NCBI RefSeq assembly: GCF_017876625.1
Contig: NZ_JAGIOH010000001.1
Location: forward strand, 3,803,501-3,867,500
From: Streptomyces syringium
GTDB lineage: Bacteria; Actinomycetota; Actinomycetes; Streptomycetales; Streptomycetaceae
Length of the DNA stretch: 64,000 nt
Direction: 5' to 3'
Shown here: piece after piece, positions 17,729-26,264 of the stretch
Layout: the number at the start of each line of letters is the position of its first letter
Position numbering within the stretch: the stretch's first letter is position 1
Program-made: the position numbers and the translations under genes
Notes under the pieces: generated by a model
Databases searched by the model: none
What the model was told of the DNA's origin: nothing
What the model saw: the letters and a program-made list of their open reading frames with translations, nothing else

Positions 17729-19432
17729 GTGACCGCCGGATCCACCACCGCCCAGTTGATCGAGAAGCACCGCCCCACTCTCGACCAGGCTCTGGAAGCC
17801 ATCCGCACGCGTGCCTATTGGTCGCCCTACCCCGAGCACCCGAAGGCGTACGGGGCGGAGGGTGCCGTGCCCGGCAGCCTGAGCGCGGCCGAGGGCCAGG
17901 CGGCCTTCGAGGCCCTGCGCGGCAAGCGCTTCGAGCTCGACCAGCCGGGGGCACAGGGGTGGACGGGGGCCGAAATCTCCCCGTACGGGCCGGAGCTGGG
18001 CGTCGAGTATCCGCACCCCGACGTCGAGCGGCTGCTGCCGGCCATGCGCGCGGCGATGCCGGAGTGGCGCGAGGCGGGGCCCGAGGTCCGGGCCGTGGTC
18101 TGTGCGGAGATCCTGGCCCGGATCAACGCCCGTACGCACGAATTCGCGCACGCGGTCATGCACACCAGCGGCCAGGCGTTCATGATGGCGTTCCAGGCCG
18201 GTGGGCCGCACGCGCAGGACCGCGGCCTGGAGGCCGTCGCGTACGCCTACGCCGAGCAGGTCCGTACGCCGGGCGCGGCCGAGTGGTCCAAGCCGCAGGG
18301 CAAGCGGGATCCCCTGGCGCTGAGCAAGCAGTTCACCGCCGTACCGCGCGGCATCTCACTGCTCATCGGCTGCAACACCTTCCCCACCTGGAACGGCTAC
18401 CCCGGGCTGTTCGCCTCCCTCGCCACCGGTAACGCGGTCCTGGTCAAGCCGCACCCACGCGCGGTGCTGCCCCTGGCCCTCACCGTGCGGATCGCCCGCG
18501 AGGTGCTGAACGATGCCGGGTTCTCCCCCGACCTGGTCACGCTGGCCGCCGAGCGGGACGGCGAGGGGATCGCCAAGGCACTGGCCACCCGCCCGGAGAT
18601 CCGCATCATCGACTACACCGGCTCGACCGCCTTCGGCGACTGGCTGGAGGCCAACGCCCGCCAGGCGCAGGTCTTCACGGAGAAGGCCGGGGTCAACACC
18701 GTCGTCATCGACTCCACCGACGACTACAAGGGCCTGCTGAGCAATCTCGCCTTCTCGCTGTCCCTCTACAGCGGCCAGATGTGCACCACCCCGCAGAACT
18801 TCCTCATCCCGCGCGAGGGCATCACCACCGACGCCGGGCCCAAGTCCTACGACGAGGTGGTCACCGATCTGGCGGGCGCCGTCGAGGGCCTGCTCGGTGA
18901 TGACGCCCGGGCGAACGCGCTGCTGGGCGCCATCGTGAACGACCAGGTCAAGGAGCGCATCGCCGCGGCCGCGCAGCTCGGCGAGGTCGCCCTCGCCTCC
19001 CGCCAGGTGACCAATCCCGACTTCCCCGAGGCCACGGTCCGGACGCCGGTGATCGTGAAGCTGGACGGCGCCAAGCCCGACGCCGAGGCGGCCTATCTGT
19101 CGGAGTGCTTCGGCCCGGTGGCGTTCGCCGTGGCCGTCGACTCGGCCCGGGACGCGGTGGAGCTGCTGCGGCGGACCATCCGGGAGAAGGGCGCGATGAC
19201 GGTCGGCGCGTACACCACCTCGCCGGAGGTCGAGCGCCTGGTCGAGGAGGCCTGCCTGGAGGAGTGCGCCCAGCTCTCCCTGAACCTCACCGGTGGGGTG
19301 TACGTCAACCAGACGGCTGCCTTCTCGGACTTCCACGGCTCGGGCGGCAACCCCGCGGCCAACGCGGTGCTGTGCGACAGCGCGTTCGTCGCGACGCGTT
19401 TCCGCACCGTCGAGGTGCGCCGCCCGTCGTAG
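17729..19432 (+). CDS. paaN: Phenylacetic acid degradation protein PaaN (aldehyde dehydrogenase family)
   Basis: The product is 567 residues and belongs to the PaaN group of aldehyde-dehydrogenase-like enzymes, a stand-alone counterpart of the PaaZ dehydrogenase half used in ring cleavage of oxepin-CoA. Visible features are CNTFPTWNGYPGLFASLATG, VKPHPRAVLPLALTVRIARE, the nucleotide-binding segment ending IDYTGSTAFGDWLE, and the catalytic-cysteine region SLYSGQMCTTPQNFLIP. The GTG start has AAGGAG 10 bases upstream; a longer in-frame extension would overlap the operator region and lacks a ribosome site. A separate enoyl-CoA hydratase (MaoC) half is not seen here. Confidence 0.92.
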   Translation: MTAGSTTAQLIEKHRPTLDQALEAIRTRAYWSPYPEHPKAYGAEGAVPGSLSAAEGQAAFEALRGKRFELDQPGAQGWTGAEISPYGPELGVEYPHPDVERLLPAMRAAMPEWREAGPEVRAVVCAEILARINARTHEFAHAVMHTSGQAFMMAFQAGGPHAQDRGLEAVAYAYAEQVRTPGAAEWSKPQGKRDPLALSKQFTAVPRGISLLIGCNTFPTWNGYPGLFASLATGNAVLVKPHPRAVLPLALTVRIAREVLNDAGFSPDLVTLAAERDGEGIAKALATRPEIRIIDYTGSTAFGDWLEANARQAQVFTEKAGVNTVVIDSTDDYKGLLSNLAFSLSLYSGQMCTTPQNFLIPREGITTDAGPKSYDEVVTDLAGAVEGLLGDDARANALLGAIVNDQVKERIAAAAQLGEVALASRQVTNPDFPEATVRTPVIVKLDGAKPDAEAAYLSECFGPVAFAVAVDSARDAVELLRRTIREKGAMTVGAYTTSPEVERLVEEACLEECAQLSLNLTGGVYVNQTAAFSDFHGSGGNPAANAVLCDSAFVATRFRTVEVRRPS

Positions 19433-19466
19433 CCGCCTGGCGTAGCCGCCCCTCGTTGTCGGCGGT

Positions 19467-20237
19467 TCAGCCCCGCTGGGCCGGGTCCGGGCCTCCCCAG
19501 TGGAAGAGCGCCATGGCGACGCTGGTCGCGAGGTTGTAGCTGGAGACCTGGGGCCGCATGGGGAGGGCGACCAGCCTGGTCGCCCGTTCCCGCAGCTCGG
19601 GGGAGATGCCGTGCCGCTCGGAGCCGAAGGCGATCAGCGCGTCGTCCGGCAGGGGGATGGACCTGATGTCGTCCCCCTCCGGGTCCAGTGCGTACAGCGG
19701 GCCGGGCGGCAGTTCGGGGAGCGGCAGGCGCTCCACGGCGGTGGCGTAGTGCAGGCCCGCGCCCGCCCGTACGGCGTTCGGGTGCCAGGGGTCGATGTCG
19801 CCGGTGGTGATCACGCCCGTGGCCCCGAATCCGGCGGCGAGCCGGATCACGACCCCGACGTTGCCGAGGTTGCGGGGATTGTCGAGGACGACGACCGGTG
19901 CCTGCCGGGGAGCCCGCGACATGGCGTCGAGGTTCGCCCGGCGGTCGGGCCTGACCGCCAGTGCGGCCACCTGGGTGGGGTGCACCCGGGGCAGCAGCTC
20001 CCGCAGGGTCGGCGCCGGGATCTCGACGAGGCGCTCGTCGAGCACGTCGGTCAGGTCGTCGGCCAGCTCGGCCGCGAGCTCCAGGGCGGAGTTCTTGTCG
20101 GCGGTGACCGCCACCCGCACCTCGGCGCCGAAGCGCAGGGCGTGCTTCAGGGCGTGGAAGCCGTCGAGCAGCACGGCGTCGGCGGCGGTCTCCTCGCCCC
20201 AGAGCCGCAGGGCGTTTCCGGCCTCGTCCTCGATCAT
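19467..20237 (-). CDS. SpoU/TrmH-family RNA 2'-O-methyltransferase
   Basis: The 256-residue protein has the SPOUT fold with its three conserved motifs: a DNPRNLGNVGVVIRLAAGFG block with the catalytic Asn/Arg, the middle segment IAFGSERHGISPEL, and the C-terminal LPMRPQVSSYNLATSVAMAL that forms the S-adenosylmethionine knot. It probably methylates a tRNA or rRNA ribose; the target cannot be read from sequence. The N-terminal 100 residues are the usual variable RNA-binding part. It converges on paaN with only 34 bases between stops and is not obviously related to the catabolic genes. Confidence 0.9.
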   Translation of the reverse strand: MIEDEAGNALRLWGEETAADAVLLDGFHALKHALRFGAEVRVAVTADKNSALELAAELADDLTDVLDERLVEIPAPTLRELLPRVHPTQVAALAVRPDRRANLDAMSRAPRQAPVVVLDNPRNLGNVGVVIRLAAGFGATGVITTGDIDPWHPNAVRAGAGLHYATAVERLPLPELPPGPLYALDPEGDDIRSIPLPDDALIAFGSERHGISPELRERATRLVALPMRPQVSSYNLATSVAMALFHWGGPDPAQRG

Positions 20238-20278
20238 GCCCTCAGCCTACGGGCCGGATTCCGGCCGCCGCCCCTGGC

Positions 20279-21580
20279 TCAGCCCACCAGCGTGCGAGTG
20301 CCGGCCGCCCCGTCCTCGCTCTCCCGTGGGGCCGGGACCGCACCCCTGCGGGCGAGGGGCAGCCTGTTGCCCGCACGGCCGACGAGGGCTCCCGTGCGGC
20401 GCAGGAAGGAGGTGGGAAGGAAGACCGCGTCCGCGACGATCATCGCGAGGGAGAAGAACGGGAGGCCGAGGGTGAGGGCGATGCCGAGGTGTTCGGCCAT
20501 CATCACGGCGAGCAGGACGTTCTTCACCCGCCGGTTCAGCAGGGTGAAGGGGAAGGCGACCTGCACGGCCACGGTGCCGTAGCTGAGGAGCAGCACGACC
20601 GTCCCGCTGCTCGCCAGCGCGTGGGACAGCGCTGGCCAGGGCGAGAAGTAGTCGATGTGCATCGGGTAGAAGAGCGCGGTGCCGTCCTGCCAGCGCGAGC
20701 CCTGGATCTTGTACCAGCCCGCCGTGGCGTAGATCAGACAGACCTCCACCATGATCACGAGCAGGGCGCCGTTGTGCGCCAGATTCGCGAAGGCGTCCAG
20801 GACGGTGCGCGGCTCCCCGGGCGCGTGGCGCCGCGCGAGCCACCACAGCCCCTGGGCGGCCCACAGGCCCCACAGGACCGTGGCCCACCCGATGCCCGGC
20901 ACCGGGCCGTCGGCCGTCCACTCCAGGCGGGTGTCGCCGATCGCCTGGGCGATGACGAGGGCGAGGCCGCAGAGCGTCCAGAGCACGATGCCGGTGAGGT
21001 CCCGGTCGCCTGTCCCGGAGCCGGTCCCGGGGGCCTTCTCCCGGCGGGCGGCGCGGCGCGCGTCGAGGGACCACACCCGCCCGCAGCGGGTGAAGACCAT
21101 GTACAGGGCCATCAGGTGCAGGACGTTGTCGCCGCCGTCCCCGACGAAGATGCTGCGGTTCTGGAGCGACAGCACCCCGATCATGGCGAGGACCGACATG
21201 GTCCGGGTGCGCCAACCGAGCATCAGCAGGGCGCTGGAGACGATCGCCAGGACGTAGACGGTCTCAAACCAGATGCCGCTGTCGGACCACATCAGGGCGG
21301 TGAAGGCGCGGTTGTCGTCGGTCAGCCGACGGGCCATGTCCCAGCTCCACGGACCGTCGGGCCCGTACAGCTCATGGCGGTTGGGCCACTCGCGGAGCAG
21401 GAAGAACAGCCAGGTGAAGGAGAGACCGATCCGCAGCACGGCCGTCTGGTACGTGCCGAGGGCGGAGCCGGTGACGCGGGTGACGCCGCGGGCGAGCGCG
21501 CTGTCGACGCGTGCCGCGAGCCCGGCGCCGGCCGGCGCGTCCCGCTTCCTGTCCGGGGCCGGGTTCTGGGAGGAGCTCAC
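20279..21580 (-). CDS. HTTM-domain integral membrane protein
   Basis: The product is 433 residues with about eight to ten hydrophobic segments. It resembles the HTTM family (horizontally transferred transmembrane domain, related to the membrane part of vitamin-K-dependent gamma-carboxylase). Typical phrases are VLRIGLSFTWLFFLLREWPN, GDGGDNVLHLMALYMVFTRC and LIYATAGWYKIQGSRWQDGT, the last being the best family marker. The role of bacterial HTTM proteins is largely unknown. The GTG start overlaps the stop of the DUF5819 gene by 4 bases, so the two form an operon and probably act together in the membrane. Confidence 0.85.
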   Translation of the reverse strand: MSSSQNPAPDRKRDAPAGAGLAARVDSALARGVTRVTGSALGTYQTAVLRIGLSFTWLFFLLREWPNRHELYGPDGPWSWDMARRLTDDNRAFTALMWSDSGIWFETVYVLAIVSSALLMLGWRTRTMSVLAMIGVLSLQNRSIFVGDGGDNVLHLMALYMVFTRCGRVWSLDARRAARREKAPGTGSGTGDRDLTGIVLWTLCGLALVIAQAIGDTRLEWTADGPVPGIGWATVLWGLWAAQGLWWLARRHAPGEPRTVLDAFANLAHNGALLVIMVEVCLIYATAGWYKIQGSRWQDGTALFYPMHIDYFSPWPALSHALASSGTVVLLLSYGTVAVQVAFPFTLLNRRVKNVLLAVMMAEHLGIALTLGLPFFSLAMIVADAVFLPTSFLRRTGALVGRAGNRLPLARRGAVPAPRESEDGAAGTRTLVG

Positions 21581-22245
21581 CGGTTCTTCGCCTCCGGGAG
21601 ATCGGCGGTGGTGACCGGCCACCAGCCCAGCAGGCGGTGGACGGGTCGCGTGTCGACCTTCTCGTCGCTCCAGGGCGGCGGGGCTATGGCGGTGGTCACG
21701 GCCCGTACCTGCACGCGCTCGACCGTCCGCCCGTTCCGCTCACCACCCAGACGGAGCACGGCGATGCGCCGGATGTACTGCTCGGCGAGCCTGCCGCGCA
21801 TCCCGTTGGGCTGCTCCCGCGCGTCGTGCGTGCCCGCGTAGAAGTCCCAGGCGCGGCGGAGCTCGTTCTGCTGCGTGTGGCTGGGGAGAAGGTTGTGGCG
21901 CAGGGCGGCCCCGTCCTGGGCCGACAGATCGGTCCAGGGCGTGACCACGGCCCGGCCGTCGGGGCCGCGCAGCTCGGCTCGTGCCTGAACGGCGACGTTC
22001 TGCTGCAGCGGGTTGGGCGCGAAGAACTTCCAGTTCTGTTCGAACTCCGGGTACACGTAGTCGTCGATGGCCGATCCGTGCTGCTTGCTGATCGTGTTCG
22101 ACGGTGCGACGTGCAGGAACATCATCGACACGTGCACCGCGACCGCGACCGCCACGCCCGCCACGCCGATGGCGACGGCGATGCGTGAGGGGAGGGACAG
22201 CCCGGCGATACCGGCCGTCCGTTCGTGCCCGTCGTCCCGCTCCAT
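21577..22245 (-). CDS. DUF5819 family membrane-anchored protein
   Basis: A 222-residue protein with one N-terminal membrane helix (about residues 18-42), then an extracytoplasmic domain containing the family hallmark FEQNWKFFAPNPLQQNVAVQ and a WPVTTADLPE tail. The function is unknown. Proteins of this type are usually encoded next to HTTM proteins, as here, where the two genes overlap. The start is placed at ATG 22245; an in-frame start 18 codons upstream is possible. It diverges from paaA, whose promoter lies in the 177-bp gap. Confidence 0.8.
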   Translation of the reverse strand: MERDDGHERTAGIAGLSLPSRIAVAIGVAGVAVAVAVHVSMMFLHVAPSNTISKQHGSAIDDYVYPEFEQNWKFFAPNPLQQNVAVQARAELRGPDGRAVVTPWTDLSAQDGAALRHNLLPSHTQQNELRRAWDFYAGTHDAREQPNGMRGRLAEQYIRRIAVLRLGGERNGRTVERVQVRAVTTAIAPPPWSDEKVDTRPVHRLLGWWPVTTADLPEAKNR

Positions 22246-22329
22246 GTCCCGCCCCGATTCCGCCCGCCACCCGTTGCTGTGCACCCGAACGGTACCCACG
22301 CCGCCCCACCAGGCACAGCGGCCGCGGAG

Positions 22330-22388
22330 TTATCCACAGGCTTGACACCTTCCGAGCCCTCGGCACACCATTGAACCGAACGATCGGT
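22330..22388 (+). promoter_or_regulatory. paaA promoter with TetR-type operator and DnaA-box-like site
   Basis: In order: TTATCCACA (22330-22338, DnaA-box-like), a canonical -35 TTGACA (22342-22347), an 18-bp spacer, a possible -10 CACCAT (22366-22371) and the palindrome ACCGAACGATCGGT (22375-22388) at the expected transcription start. An extra half-site CGGT follows. The palindrome is the exact reverse complement of the one before paaN. Confidence 0.7.
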
Positions 22389-22422
22389 CGGTAGGGAGTT
22401 CCAGAGATCGAGGGGGCACGGC

Positions 22423-23385
22423 ATGACGACGACGGCGCCGGAAGCGGGGGCGTACGAGGCGGTTTTCGACGCCACCGTGGCCGCCGATGAGCGCATCGAG
22501 CCACGGGACTGGATGCCGGACGCCTATCGCGCCACGCTCGTCCGGCAGATCGCACAGCACGCCCACTCCGAGATCATCGGCATGCAGCCCGAGGCCAATT
22601 GGATCACCAGGGCCCCCTCGCTGCGGCGCAAGGCGATCCTCATGGCCAAGGTGCAGGACGAGGCGGGCCACGGCCTGTATCTCTACAGCGCCGCCGAGAC
22701 CTTGGGCACCGGGCGCGAGGAGCTGCTCGACAAGCTCCACGCGGGGCGCCAGCGATACTCCTCGATCTTCAACTACCCCACGTTGACCTGGGCGGACGTG
22801 GGCGCCATCGGCTGGCTCGTGGACGGCGCCGCGATCACCAACCAGGTCCCGCTCTGCCGCTGTTCCTACGGGCCGTACGCCCGGGCCATGGTCCGCATCT
22901 GCAAGGAGGAGTCCTTCCACCAGCGCCAGGGGTACGAGCTGCTGCTCGCCCTCAGCCGTGGCACCGAGGCCCAGCACGCGATGGCCCAGGACGCGGTGGA
23001 CCGCTGGTGGTGGCCGTCCCTGATGATGTTCGGCCCGCCCGACGAGGAGTCCGCGCACTCCGCCCAGTCGATGGCCTGGAAGATCAAGCGCCACTCCAAC
23101 GACGAGCTGCGCCAGCGCTTCGTCGACATCTGCGTCCCCCAGGCCGAATCGCTCGGGCTGACCCTCCCCGACCCGGACCTCCGGTGGAACGAGGAGCGCG
23201 GTCACCACGACTTCGGCGCCATCGACTGGGACGAGTTCCACGAGGTCCTGCGGGGCAACGGCCCGTGCAACGACCAGCGGATCAACCAACGCCGACGGGC
23301 CCACGAAGAAGGCGCCTGGGTACGCGAGGCCGCCGCCGCGTACGCGGGGAAGCACACCGACGCACACCGGGAGGCACGGGCATGA
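22423..23385 (+). CDS. paaA: Phenylacetyl-CoA 1,2-epoxidase subunit PaaA (catalytic)
   Basis: The 320-residue catalytic di-iron subunit of the multicomponent oxygenase that turns phenylacetyl-CoA into its ring-1,2-epoxide. Diagnostic stretches are EIIGMQPEANWITRAPSLRR, AKVQDEAGHGLYLYSAAETL with iron-ligand E/H residues, and RICKEESFHQRQGYELLL with the second E..H pair. It forms the catalytic core with PaaC. The gene is first in the paaABCDE operon, preceded by a strong promoter and operator, and its stop overlaps the paaB start in ATGA. Confidence 0.96.
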   Translation: MTTTAPEAGAYEAVFDATVAADERIEPRDWMPDAYRATLVRQIAQHAHSEIIGMQPEANWITRAPSLRRKAILMAKVQDEAGHGLYLYSAAETLGTGREELLDKLHAGRQRYSSIFNYPTLTWADVGAIGWLVDGAAITNQVPLCRCSYGPYARAMVRICKEESFHQRQGYELLLALSRGTEAQHAMAQDAVDRWWWPSLMMFGPPDEESAHSAQSMAWKIKRHSNDELRQRFVDICVPQAESLGLTLPDPDLRWNEERGHHDFGAIDWDEFHEVLRGNGPCNDQRINQRRRAHEEGAWVREAAAAYAGKHTDAHREARA

Positions 23386-23669
23386 CCAGCGCTGATTGGC
23401 CCTTGTGGGAGGTGTTCGTGCGCAGCAGGCGCGGCCTGGCCCACACCCACGCCGGCAGTCTGCACGCACCCGACGCGGAGATGGCGCTGCGCAACGCCCG
23501 CGACCTCTACACACGGCGCTCGGAGGGCGTTTCGATCTGGGTGGTGCCCTCCGCCGGGATCACCGCCTCCTCCCCGGACGAGAAGGACCCCTTCTTCGAG
23601 CCGGCGGCCGACAAGCCCTACCGCCACCCGACCTTCTACGACATCCCGGAAGGGGTGCGGCACCTATGA
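23382..23669 (+). CDS. paaB: Phenylacetyl-CoA 1,2-epoxidase subunit PaaB
   Basis: A 95-residue protein beginning MTSADWPLWEVFVRSRRGLA, the standard PaaB opening. It contains HAGSLHAPDAEMALRNARDL and the VVPSAGITAS segment. PaaB is a small structural subunit that links PaaAC heterodimers in the epoxidase complex. It overlaps paaA by 4 bases (ATGA), and paaC starts inside its stop (ATGA), which supports a stoichiometric operon. Confidence 0.95.
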   Translation: MTSADWPLWEVFVRSRRGLAHTHAGSLHAPDAEMALRNARDLYTRRSEGVSIWVVPSAGITASSPDEKDPFFEPAADKPYRHPTFYDIPEGVRHL

Positions 23670-24397
23670 CCGGGGCACCCGCGAGCACCGTGCCGCCGAT
23701 CGCCGCCCTGGCCCTCGGCGACGACGCCCTCGTGCTCTCCCACCGGCTGGGGGAGTGGGCCGGGCACGCACCCGTCCTGGAGGAGGAGGTCGCGCTCGCC
23801 AATATCGCGCTGGACCTGCTCGGCCAGGCCCGGACCCTCCTCTCCCTCGCCGGCGACGAGGACGAGCTGGCCTATCTCCGCGAAGAGCGGGCCTTCCGCA
23901 ACGTCCAGCTCGTCGAGCAGCCGAACGGCGACTTCGCCCACACCATCGCCCGCCAGCTCTACTTCGCCACCTACCAGGAGCTGCTGTACGGGCAGTTGGC
24001 GGCAGGGGACGGCCCCTTCGCCCCGCTGGCGGCGAAGGCGGTCAAGGAGGTCTCCTACCACCGCGACCACGCCGAGCACTGGACCCTGCGCCTCGGGGAC
24101 GGCACCGAGGAGAGCCACCGGCGGATGCGCACGGGCCTCGACGACCTGTGGCGGTTCACGGGCGAGCTCTTCCAGCCGGTCGACGGGCTCGACGTCGACT
24201 GGACCGCCCTGCGCGACGGCTGGCTGACCCTCGTCACCAAGACCGTGGACCAGGCCACCCTGGCGCTGCCCACCGGGCCCCAGCTCGGCGCCTGGACGGC
24301 CGGTGCCGGCCGCCAGGGCATCCACACCGAGCCGTTCGGGCGGATGCTCGCCGAGATGCAGCATCTGCACCGCAGCCACCCGGGGGCGACATGGTGA
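23666..24397 (+). CDS. paaC: Phenylacetyl-CoA 1,2-epoxidase subunit PaaC
   Basis: The 243-residue ferritin-like structural partner of PaaA. Segments such as LGDDALVLSHRLGEWAGHAP, ALANIALDLLGQARTLLSLA and KAVKEVSYHRDHAEHWTLRL are family signatures. PaaC keeps the fold but not the full catalytic di-iron site and binds PaaA. The ATG overlaps the paaB stop, and the paaD start lies within its last codons. Confidence 0.95.
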   Translation: MTGAPASTVPPIAALALGDDALVLSHRLGEWAGHAPVLEEEVALANIALDLLGQARTLLSLAGDEDELAYLREERAFRNVQLVEQPNGDFAHTIARQLYFATYQELLYGQLAAGDGPFAPLAAKAVKEVSYHRDHAEHWTLRLGDGTEESHRRMRTGLDDLWRFTGELFQPVDGLDVDWTALRDGWLTLVTKTVDQATLALPTGPQLGAWTAGAGRQGIHTEPFGRMLAEMQHLHRSHPGATW

Positions 24398-24903
24398 CCG
24401 TGACCCCGCTCGAGGAAGAGCTCCGCGCCCTGGCCGGTTCCGTCCCCGACCCGGAGCTCCCCGTCGTCACCCTGGCCGAGCTCGGCGTGCTGCGCGGCCT
24501 GCACCTCGTCGGCCCCGGCCGGGTGGAGGTGGAGCTGACCCCCACCTACACCGGCTGTCCGGCCATCGAGGCCATGTCGGCGGACATCGAGCGCGTCCTG
24601 CACGACCACGGCATAGCCGAGGTGGAGGTCCGCACGGTCCTCTCCCCGCCCTGGACCACGGACGCGATCAGCGCCGAAGGCCGCCGCAAGCTGGAGGAGT
24701 TCGGGGTGGCGCCCCCGAGGCCCACCGCCGCCCGGCCGGCGGACCGCCCCGGGGGCCCGGTGCTCGTGCAGCTGGCCATCCGCTGCCCGCACTGCGGCTC
24801 CACCGACACCACCCTGCTGAGCCGCTTCTCCTCCACCGCCTGCAAGGCTCTGCGCCGCTGCGAAGCGTGCCGCGAACCGTTCGACCACTTCAAGGAGTTG
24901 TAG
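24391..24903 (+). CDS. paaD: PaaD, MIP18-type assembly protein with C-terminal zinc ribbon
   Basis: A 170-residue protein. Residues 5-105 are a DUF59/MIP18 domain (VPDPELPVVTLAELGVLRG, TPTYTGCPAIEAM with the family Cys), and the C-terminus carries a zinc ribbon with C-P-H-C and C-E-A-C pairs. PaaD is needed for maturation of the iron sites of the epoxidase. The start is either ATG 24391 (overlapping paaC by 7 bases) or the GTG one codon later, which would give a GTGA overlap. Confidence 0.93.
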   Translation: MVTVTPLEEELRALAGSVPDPELPVVTLAELGVLRGLHLVGPGRVEVELTPTYTGCPAIEAMSADIERVLHDHGIAEVEVRTVLSPPWTTDAISAEGRRKLEEFGVAPPRPTAARPADRPGGPVLVQLAIRCPHCGSTDTTLLSRFSSTACKALRRCEACREPFDHFKEL

Positions 24904-26025
24904 ATGGCAGCGGCCCGCCACGGCGCCTTCCACCCGCTACGGGTGGCGGCCGTCGACCCGCTCACCGACGACGCGGTCGCCGTGACCTTCGCCGTGCCCC
25001 CCGAGCTGCGCCCGGTCTTCCGCTACACCCCCGGCCAGCACCTCGCCTTCCGCCGGATGGTGGAAGGCGCCGAGATACGCCGCACCTACTCCATCTGCGG
25101 CCAAGTGCCCGGCGCGGACGGGCCGGCGGCGCTGAAGGTGGGGGTCCGGCTCGTGGACGGCGGCGCGTTCTCCACCTACGCGCTCAAGGAGCTGGCGGTC
25201 GGGGACACGGTGGAGGTGATGGCCCCGGCCGGCCGGTTCGTGCTGGAGCCGCGCCCCGGGCACTTCGCCGCGATCGTCGGCGGCAGCGGCATCACGCCCG
25301 TGCTGAGCATGGTCTCGGCCGCGCTCGCGCGGGAGCCCGATACCCGCTTCTGTCTGATCCGCAGCGACCGCACCGCGTCGTCCACGATGTTCCTCGAGGA
25401 GGTCGCCGACCTCAAGGACCGCTATCCCACGCGCTTCCAGCTCGTGCACGCCCTCTCCCGCGAGGAACAGCAGGCAGGGCTGCCGTCCGGGCGGCTGGAC
25501 GAGGAGCGGCTGTCCCGGCTGCTGCCGGCGCTGCTCCCGGTGGACACCGTCGACGGCTGGTTCCTGTGCGGCCCGTACGGGCTGGTGCGCGGTGCCGAGC
25601 GGGCCCTGCACGGGCTCGGGGTCGGCCGCGACCGCGTCCACCAGGAGATCTTCCATGTGGACGAGGAAGCGGATGAGGGAGCGGGCGAGCAGGCGGGCCC
25701 GGTGGCGGAGCCGGACACGGCGGCCGCGGCCCCGGTGGCCCGGGCGTCGGACAGCACGGTGACCGCGAAGCTGGACGGCCGCAGCGGCAGCTGGCCGGTG
25801 CGGGAGGGGGAGTCGCTGCTGGAGACGGTGCTGCGCAACCGCGCCGACGCGCCCTACGCCTGCAAGGGCGGCGTCTGTGGGACGTGCCGCGCCTTCCTGG
25901 TCACGGGCGAGGTGCGGATGGACCGGAATTTCGCACTGGAGCCGGAGGAGCTGGCCGCGGGGTACGTGCTGGCCTGCCAGTCACATCCGGCCACCGAGGA
26001 GGTGGAGCTGGACTTCGACCGCTGA
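24904..26025 (+). CDS. paaE: Phenylacetyl-CoA epoxidase reductase PaaE
   Basis: The product is 373 residues with three domains: an FAD-binding ferredoxin-reductase barrel (RRTYSICGQV near residue 60), an NADPH-binding domain (IVGGSGITPVLSM), and a C-terminal plant-type 2Fe-2S ferredoxin with the cluster loop CKGGVCGTC and a fourth Cys in LACQ. It passes electrons from NADPH to the PaaAC di-iron centre. The ATG follows the paaD stop with no gap. Between its stop and the next gene lie 239 bases holding a KstR-like palindrome. Confidence 0.95.
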   Translation: MAAARHGAFHPLRVAAVDPLTDDAVAVTFAVPPELRPVFRYTPGQHLAFRRMVEGAEIRRTYSICGQVPGADGPAALKVGVRLVDGGAFSTYALKELAVGDTVEVMAPAGRFVLEPRPGHFAAIVGGSGITPVLSMVSAALAREPDTRFCLIRSDRTASSTMFLEEVADLKDRYPTRFQLVHALSREEQQAGLPSGRLDEERLSRLLPALLPVDTVDGWFLCGPYGLVRGAERALHGLGVGRDRVHQEIFHVDEEADEGAGEQAGPVAEPDTAAAAPVARASDSTVTAKLDGRSGSWPVREGESLLETVLRNRADAPYACKGGVCGTCRAFLVTGEVRMDRNFALEPEELAAGYVLACQSHPATEEVELDFDR

Positions 26026-26138
26026 CGACCGGGCCGAGTGGACCCACGAGGCCCACGACACCCATGGGACCCACGACGCCCCCACAGCCGACGGTGGCGG
26101 CCGCACTCGCCCACCCTCCCCTACCGGTTCCCAATTCC

Positions 26139-26152
26139 TGCAACCTGTTCTA
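26139..26152. promoter_or_regulatory. KstR-box-like palindrome upstream of the acyl-CoA dehydrogenase gene
   Basis: TGCAACCTGTTCTA fits the pattern T-N2-AAC-N2-GTT-N2-A recognised by KstR-type TetR regulators of lipid/sterol catabolism. It sits 113 bases before the acyl-CoA dehydrogenase start, with a TTGACG hexamer 2 bases downstream that could act as a -35 element. A clear -10 is not visible. Confidence 0.5.
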
Positions 26153-26264
26153 CCTTGACGCCCCATCAGACGGGTCTCCGGCAGACGCGTCTCCACGCGG
26201 GTGCGCCTCCAGGCGCATCGCCAAGCGCGTCTTCAGGTGTCAGCGGCGTGTGGGAGGACCGGCA

